From Clostridia bacterium (GTDB taxonomy: Bacteria > Bacillota > Clostridia > Lachnospirales > CAG-274): DNA of 8,790 nt. Location of the stretch: positions 1 to 8,790 of the forward strand of contig JAUNPM010000054.1 of NCBI GenBank assembly GCA_030536675.1, written 5' to 3'. The notes below the pieces were generated by a model, which was given only the letters and a program-made list of their open reading frames with translations, ran no database searches and was not told the DNA's origin. The position numbers and the translations under genes are program-made. This document shows, piece after piece, positions 7,078-8,790 of the stretch; position 1 is the stretch's first letter, and each line of letters begins with the position of its first letter.

Positions 7078-7083
7078 AAGGAG
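7078..7083 (+). promoter_or_regulatory. Ribosome binding site of glnA
   Basis: AAGGAG lies 11 nt before the ATG at 7095 and is the site that decides the start. The stronger-looking GGCGGAGG at 7049-7056 is 38 nt upstream of the ATG, and only ATA or ATT codons follow it at usable spacing, so it is probably not used for glnA initiation. Confidence 0.75.
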
Positions 7084-7094
7084 ATTTTTGAAAA

Positions 7095-8432
7095 ATGGCA
7101 AAGTACACTAAGGAACAAATTATTCAGATTTGTGATGAGCAGGATGTAGAATTTATAAGACTTCAGTTTATTGATGTTTTAGGTATTCCAAAGAATGTTG
7201 CTGTTACACGTTCTCAGCTCGAAAAGGTTCTTGAGGACGGTATGATGTTTGACGGTTCTTCTATTGAAGGATTTGCAAGAATTGAAGAGTCTGATATGTA
7301 TTTAAGACCTGATCTTGATACATTTGTAATTTACCCATGGAGACCTCAGAAGGGTAAGGTTGCAAGATTTATTTGTGATGTATATGACAGTAAGAATGAA
7401 ACACCTTTCGACGGTGATCCAAGAGCAATATTAAAAAGACAGATGGCTGAAGCTGAAAAGTTAGGTTATACTTTCAATGTAGGTAACGAATGTGAGTTCT
7501 TCTTATTTAAGACTGATGAAGACGGCAGACCTACTACAGATACAAATGATGAAGCAGGTTATTTTGACCTTGACCCTATTGATTTGGGATCAGATGCAAG
7601 AAGAGATATTTGTTTAACTCTTGAGCAGATGGGTTATGAAATTGAAGCATCTCATCACGAGGTTGCTGAGGGTCAGCACGAAATTGATTTCAAGTATGCT
7701 GATGCTTTAACTACTGCTGATAATGTAGTTGCATTCAGACTTGTAGTTAAGACTATGGCTAAGAAGTATGGTTTACATGCAACATTTATTCCAAAGCCTA
7801 TTTTTGGTATCAATGGTTCAGGTATGCATACTAATATGTCTTTATTTGACAAGGACGGCAAAAATGTGTTCTTTGACCCAACAGGTGACTTACAGTTATC
7901 TTCAACAGCTTACAGCTTTATTGCAGGTGTGTTAAAGCACGTTGCAGGTATTACTGCTGTAACTAACCCTCTTGTAAACTCTTATAAGAGATTGGTTCCA
8001 GGTTATGAGGCTCCTTGTTACATAGCTTGGTCTGCATCTAACAGAACTGATATTATCAGAATCCCTGCTTCAAGAGGTGCAGGTACAAGAGTTGAGTTAA
8101 GAAGTCCTGACCCTTCAACTAATCCATACCTTTGTCTTGCTTGCTGCTTGGCTGCAGGTCTTGATGGTATTAAGAATAATTTACCTGCTCCTGAGAGTGT
8201 AGATGTAAACTTATTCAGATCTACTCAGGAAGAAAGAGATGCTCTTGGCGTTAAGAATCTTCCGGGCAACTTATATGAAGCTCTTCAGGTTATGGAAGCT
8301 GACGGACTTGTTAAGGAAGTTCTTGGTGAGCACGCTTATAATGCATTCGATAAGTCAAAGATGGCTGAATGGGATTCATTCAGAATGTTTGTAAGCCAGT
8401 GGGAGCTTGACAACTACTTAACTGTATATTAA
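7095..8432 (+). CDS. glnA: Glutamine synthetase, type I-alpha
   Basis: GlnA makes glutamine from glutamate, ammonia and ATP in the cytosol, as a dodecamer in this family. The 445 residues match the GSI-alpha length (about 444 in B. subtilis). Visible features are the DGSSIEGF signature (53-60) with Arg62, which in B. subtilis takes part in feedback inhibition; metal ligands in NECEFF (131-136) and at E189 and E196; His245 in GSGMHTN (241-247); the flap with Glu305 in PGYEAPCY; and NRT plus RIPASRG (322-328). There is no GSI-beta insertion and no adenylylation-site motif, so control by adenylylation is not expected. Only 3 of 25 Ile codons are ATA, against 40 of 63 in recD2, consistent with high expression. 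It has its own consensus promoter, a structured leader and a strong terminator, so it is probably monocistronic. It supplies the glutamine that PurF uses. Confidence 0.98.
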   Translation: MAKYTKEQIIQICDEQDVEFIRLQFIDVLGIPKNVAVTRSQLEKVLEDGMMFDGSSIEGFARIEESDMYLRPDLDTFVIYPWRPQKGKVARFICDVYDSKNETPFDGDPRAILKRQMAEAEKLGYTFNVGNECEFFLFKTDEDGRPTTDTNDEAGYFDLDPIDLGSDARRDICLTLEQMGYEIEASHHEVAEGQHEIDFKYADALTTADNVVAFRLVVKTMAKKYGLHATFIPKPIFGINGSGMHTNMSLFDKDGKNVFFDPTGDLQLSSTAYSFIAGVLKHVAGITAVTNPLVNSYKRLVPGYEAPCYIAWSASNRTDIIRIPASRGAGTRVELRSPDPSTNPYLCLACCLAAGLDGIKNNLPAPESVDVNLFRSTQEERDALGVKNLPGNLYEALQVMEADGLVKEVLGEHAYNAFDKSKMAEWDSFRMFVSQWELDNYLTVY

Positions 8433-8462
8433 TAAATGATTTAAAAAAATATTTAATGTATT

Positions 8463-8507
8463 AGGCTGCTGCATATGGGTATGTCCCGTGGGGCAGCCTT
8501 GTTTTTG
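8463..8507 (+). terminator. Intrinsic terminator of glnA
   Basis: AGGCTGC (8463-8469) pairs with GCAGCCT (8493-8499). An inner stem, ATGGG with CCCGT around the loop TATGT, forms near 8475-8489. The stem is followed by TGTTTTT. It begins 30 nt after the glnA stop codon. It is by far the most GC-rich hairpin in the spacer and should end most glnA transcripts. Confidence 0.85.
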
Positions 8508-8514
8508 GGTATAC

Positions 8515-8577
8515 TGATAAAGAATTTTATAATAAATATTGTTATTTTTACTATGTTTATTATAAAGTTCTTTATTA
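8515..8577 (+). repeat. 25-bp AT-rich inverted repeat behind the glnA terminator
   Basis: Bases 8515-8539 pair with 8553-8577 without a break around a 13-nt loop (8540-8552). Twenty-two pairs are Watson-Crick and three are G-U when read as plus-strand RNA; as DNA, 22 of 25 positions match. There is no target-site duplication or transposase, so I cannot call it a mobile element. It could be a second hairpin in a 3' untranslated region, a small non-autonomous repeat or a protein-binding dyad. Confidence 0.6.
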
Positions 8578-8642
8578 ATGTAATATGGGGAGCATAAAGT
8601 AAATATATTAAATTGTCGGACAAAATTATAAGGGGTGAGTAA

Positions 8643-8723
8643 TTGACATAAAACAGCTTACATATGTACGGAAATTTGTAAAAACAAAATTTTGTTGTAA
8701 TGTGCTGTGTTTTATGATAAAAT
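8643..8723 (+). promoter_or_regulatory. Palindrome-rich candidate promoter/operator before the last gene
   Basis: Possible promoter elements are TTGTAA (8695-8700), 17 bp, TAAAAT (8718-8723). A perfect 14-bp palindrome, AACAAAATTTTGTT (8683-8696), touches the -35. TACATATGTA (8659-8668) is a 10-bp palindrome. CATAAAACAGC (8647-8657) and GCTGTGTTTTATG (8704-8716) form a flanking inverted repeat with a 2-nt bulge. A TTGACA at 8643-8648 has no good -10 at 16-18 bp. Between the 25-bp repeat and here (8578-8642) I see only a short dyad, TTGTC-G-GACAA, and no ORF. Confidence 0.35.
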
Positions 8724-8755
8724 GAATAAAGCAAATTAATGAAGGGGTTAAATTT

Positions 8756-8790
8756 ATGAATGATAATATTTTCATTGCCTTTGATAATCG
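8756..8790 (+). CDS. N-terminal fragment of an unidentified protein (runs off the right edge)
   Basis: An ATG at 8756 follows GAAGGGG (8741-8747) by 8 nt and opens a frame reading MNDNIFIAFDN up to the window end. Eleven residues cannot identify a family. What can be seen is a short polar start followed by a hydrophobic beta-strand-like IFIAF, as at the start of many receiver or pseudo-receiver domains. Clostridial ANTAR-domain regulators found next to glnA often begin in a similar way, so such a regulator is one guess, made mainly from position. The good ribosome binding site and the spacing after the glnA terminator support a real gene with its own promoter. Confidence 0.55.
   Translation, partial: MNDNIFIAFDN

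Noticed and set aside
6907..7094. Known glutamine riboswitch or ANTAR two-hairpin element in the glnA leader
   Set aside because: The conserved glnA-riboswitch core is not visible, and no pair of hexaloop hairpins with the expected A and G positions could be drawn. The leader is kept as structure of unknown class.
7049..7094. Leader peptide translated from the GGCGGAGG site
   Set aside because: No ATG, GTG or TTG occurs at usable spacing, and an ATA codon there would run into TAA within three codons.
8453..8734. Minus-strand 93-codon open frame behind glnA
   Set aside because: It starts at TTG without a ribosome binding site, is rich in the Ile, Phe and Lys residues expected of AT-rich noise, and runs through the 25-bp repeat and the glnA terminator.
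8508..8755. Mobile element carrying the 25-bp inverted repeat
   Set aside because: No transposase fragment and no flanking direct repeats; the repeat alone does not justify the call.

Overview
The window is AT-rich DNA from a low-GC Gram-positive bacterium, most likely a member of the Clostridia. The evidence is strong AGGAGG-type ribosome binding sites, Leu codons dominated by TTA/CTT and Arg by AGA, a B. subtilis-type PurF with iron-sulfur ligand cysteines, a GSI-alpha glutamine synthetase, and PurA/PurB variants that I associate with clostridia. I cannot fix the family or genus from sequence alone. No mobile element, CRISPR array, rRNA or tRNA is visible.

Layout. Positions 1-1534 (minus strand) hold the N-terminal two thirds of a RecD2-type DNA helicase whose C-terminus lies beyond the left edge. 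A 275-bp divergent promoter region (1535-1809) separates it from a rightward cluster: purC (1810-2526), purF (2580-3962), purB (3987-5417) and purA (5431-6702). The gaps are 53, 24 and 13 bp, so this looks like one operon. A 392-bp intergenic region (6703-7094) follows. It carries a consensus promoter (TTGACA-17-TATAAT), a terminator-shaped 16-bp hairpin starting about 7 nt after the predicted transcription start, and further alternative RNA pairings ahead of glnA (7095-8432). glnA ends in its own terminator (8463-8507). The last 280 bases hold a 25-bp AT-rich inverted repeat, nested palindromes, a possible promoter, and the first 11 codons of a gene that leaves the window at 8756-8790.

Function. 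PurF catalyses the first committed step of de novo purine synthesis using glutamine. PurC and PurB act in the middle of the pathway, and PurA plus PurB form the IMP-to-AMP branch. GlnA makes the glutamine that PurF consumes. The other purine genes (purD, purN, purL, purM, purE, purH, guaA, guaB) are not in the window.

This is mainly a housekeeping region. The least explained part is non-coding: the glnA leader looks like an attenuator or RNA switch, and the truncated downstream gene is placed where clostridia often keep an ANTAR-type RNA-binding antiterminator for nitrogen genes. That link is inference. The PurA carries substitutions in conserved ligand-binding positions, and the PurB belongs to the long, human-ADSL-like subfamily.
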